DNA from: CAYNJF01 sp964397555
Lineage (GTDB): Bacteria > Pseudomonadota > Gammaproteobacteria > Berkiellales > Berkiellaceae
DNA: 13,981 bases
Direction of reading: 5' to 3'
Assembly: GCA_964397555.1 (NCBI GenBank)
Contig: CAYNJF010000053.1
Span: 1 to 13,981, forward strand
Position numbers and translations under genes: made by a program. Shown here piece by piece: positions 12,973 to 13,981 of this stretch (its first letter is position 1; each line of letters begins with the position of its first letter). The notes under the pieces were generated by a model, which searched no databases, was not told where the DNA came from, and worked only from the letters and a program-made list of their open reading frames with translations.

Positions 12973-13661
12973 CTTCGATTCCCAAAATATACATAAATCC
13001 CAATTAAAATCAGAGCAAAACATAGCCATTGAGCTGAATACCCCCAATGCTTTTCAGGGGTCAACCATGATTTCACATGGGTGACTGGCGCATATCCATG
13101 ATTTGAATTATGTAAATTAACTACCATTGGAAAGAAGTCAACGCCCAAAGCATCGGAGAACTCATCGACTCTGACCTCCAATACATGCCTAGGCCATTGC
13201 TTTTGCGCTTCGTTGGTAAAGACAAACCAATTATGTTTTGCCTGATAAAAGTACCCACTAATTGTAACTCTCTCAGGTTCACTTGCAAGTAGGTTTTCTA
13301 AAGAATAAGCACGAGGGATCCAGCCACGATTGACTAAATAAGCACCACTTTCTGTATAAAAAGGCATGACCACATGATAGCCGAGTTGTTGTTGATGACG
13401 CTGATTTTCAACAAGGTATGCGTGTTCGTTGTCAAACTGTCCTTTGAGGGTTATCTCGGTAAAAGCAAGCTGGTTTTGCGTTAAGTCATTGATTTGGGCT
13501 TCGGTGACGGACAAGTTTTCATGTTGTGCTATAGTGGCCAGCAATTGTTTTTTTTCCATGCCACGGGAAAACTGCCAATAACTCAGTGATAAAAACAGAG
13601 CTAAGCAGCTTATAAAGGCAAGATTTAGCCATCCAGAGAATCGTCGAGAGAGAAAAGCCAT
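12969..13661 (-). CDS. surf1: SURF1 family cytochrome oxidase assembly protein
   Basis: SURF1 proteins help insert heme a into subunit I of the aa3 oxidase. The 230 aa show the family layout: two membrane helices (about 12-28 and 211-227) around a periplasmic domain. Landmarks are YWQFSRGMEKKQ after helix 1, YLVNRGWIP (108-116) and the C-terminal TPEKHWGYSAQWLCFAL just before and in helix 2. The ATG at 13661 gives the expected short N-terminus. AAGG (minus strand, 13676-13673) is a possible ribosome site, 11 nt upstream. It is the first gene of the minus-strand operon, and its promoter must lie inside the divergent small gene, because the two start codons overlap. Confidence 0.92.
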   Translation of the reverse strand: MAFLSRRFSGWLNLAFISCLALFLSLSYWQFSRGMEKKQLLATIAQHENLSVTEAQINDLTQNQLAFTEITLKGQFDNEHAYLVENQRHQQQLGYHVVMPFYTESGAYLVNRGWIPRAYSLENLLASEPERVTISGYFYQAKHNWFVFTNEAQKQWPRHVLEVRVDEFSDALGVDFFPMVVNLHNSNHGYAPVTHVKSWLTPEKHWGYSAQWLCFALILIGIYVYFGNRR

Positions 13662-13881
13662 GGATATTCAAACCTTAATTTTAATTGTTGTTCTGATCGC
13701 CATGGCGGTGATCGTCATATCGTTAGGATCAGGATTGTACTATTTGGTGAGTGATCGTAAAAGAGATCCAAGAACGGTCAAAGCCTTGACCATCCGAATC
13801 TCCATTTCATTAGGGTTATTTCTATTTTTGTTCATCTCCTTTGGAATGGGCTGGATTAAGCCGCATGGCTTATTTGGTTAA
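13660..13881 (+). CDS. Small twin-transmembrane protein (DUF2909-like)
   Basis: A 73-aa protein with two hydrophobic helices (about 4-29 and 47-66) joined by a basic loop (SDRKRDPRTVKALTIR), and ending GMGWIKPHGLFG. This matches the small DUF2909 'twin transmembrane' proteins found next to surf1 and cox genes in gammaproteobacteria. The function is unknown; the context points to oxidase assembly or stability. The ATG at 13660 gives a full-length first helix, while the next ATG (13702) would cut it in half. Its start overlaps the surf1 start on the other strand by two bases. The upstream ribosome site is only GA-rich (GAGAGAG). Confidence 0.82.
   Translation: MDIQTLILIVVLIAMAVIVISLGSGLYYLVSDRKRDPRTVKALTIRISISLGLFLFLFISFGMGWIKPHGLFG
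13734..13761 (-). promoter_or_regulatory. Possible promoter of the oxidase assembly operon
   Basis: On the minus strand TTTACG (plus 13761-13756) and TACAAT (13739-13734) are separated by 16 nt. Transcription would start near 13727, about 66 nt before the surf1 ATG and inside the divergent small gene. The -10 is good and the -35 matches four of six bases. Confidence 0.3.
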
Positions 13882-13981
13882 TGAGATGATATGAATCAGA
13901 TAGAACAATAGGAAGAGGAGAGGACCTCATCGTGCAAGCAGTCATTATTGAATAATTATTTGAAGCGCTTGAAAATCCTGA
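13882..13981. other. Right-hand end, no gene supported
   Basis: The 100 bases after the small membrane-protein gene contain stop codons in most frames and no convincing start with a long frame. AATAATTATT and AAGCGCTT are short palindromes without an obvious role. The end of coxC might have been expected here on the minus strand, but no subunit III sequence is recognisable. Confidence 0.6.

Noticed and set aside
1..13981. CRISPR arrays, tRNA genes, insertion sequences or prophage genes
   Set aside because: No regularly spaced direct repeats, no tRNA cloverleaf, and no transposase, integrase or phage proteins were seen.

Overview
The window comes from a gammaproteobacterial chromosome. UbiA, ZnuABC and RecG resemble their gammaproteobacterial versions. 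The block surf1 / Sco-like protein / ctaA / cyoE(ctaB) / sco1, with a small twin-TM (DUF2909-like) gene beside it, matches the order I recall from aa3-oxidase loci of Pseudomonas and Legionella-type bacteria. A legionella-like relative is possible, but I cannot prove it from this sequence.

Layout from left to right. (1) 3-653: the C-terminal third of recG (+), closed by an intrinsic terminator. (2) 749-2866: an arginase plus ornithine aminotransferase pair (+), which together convert arginine to urea and glutamate semialdehyde. (3) 2867-3160: an intergenic region that looks empty but holds three consecutive inverted repeats. On the minus strand it has a near-consensus sigma70 promoter and a stem followed by a U-tract, and I interpret it as an unannotated ~105-nt noncoding RNA gene. 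(4) 3161-4045: ubiA (+), overlapping the 3' end of znuA by 24 bp. (5) 4022-6573: a zinc uptake locus with znuA (-) divergent from znuCB (+). znuB contains a 10-N assembly gap. (6) 6606-8024 and 8184-9836: two genes I do not recognise, a 472-aa membrane protein directly behind znuB and a 550-aa helical, coiled-coil protein with a Pro/Asp/Gly tail. A strong terminator separates them. (7) 9838-13661 (-): a tight five-gene cytochrome c oxidase assembly operon covering heme O and heme A synthesis, copper delivery and SURF1. (8) 13660-13881 (+): a small two-helix membrane protein whose ATG overlaps the surf1 ATG on the opposite strand.

The recognised genes serve DNA repair, arginine catabolism, ubiquinone synthesis, zinc import and terminal oxidase biogenesis. 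UbiA supplies a quinone of the same respiratory chain that ends in the aa3 oxidase. The structural oxidase genes (coxA/B/C, ctaG) are not in the window and may lie to the right. The least explained parts, and the best candidates for new biology, are the minus-strand RNA locus at about 2902-3050 and the two unknown genes with their unusual leader at 8107-8187.
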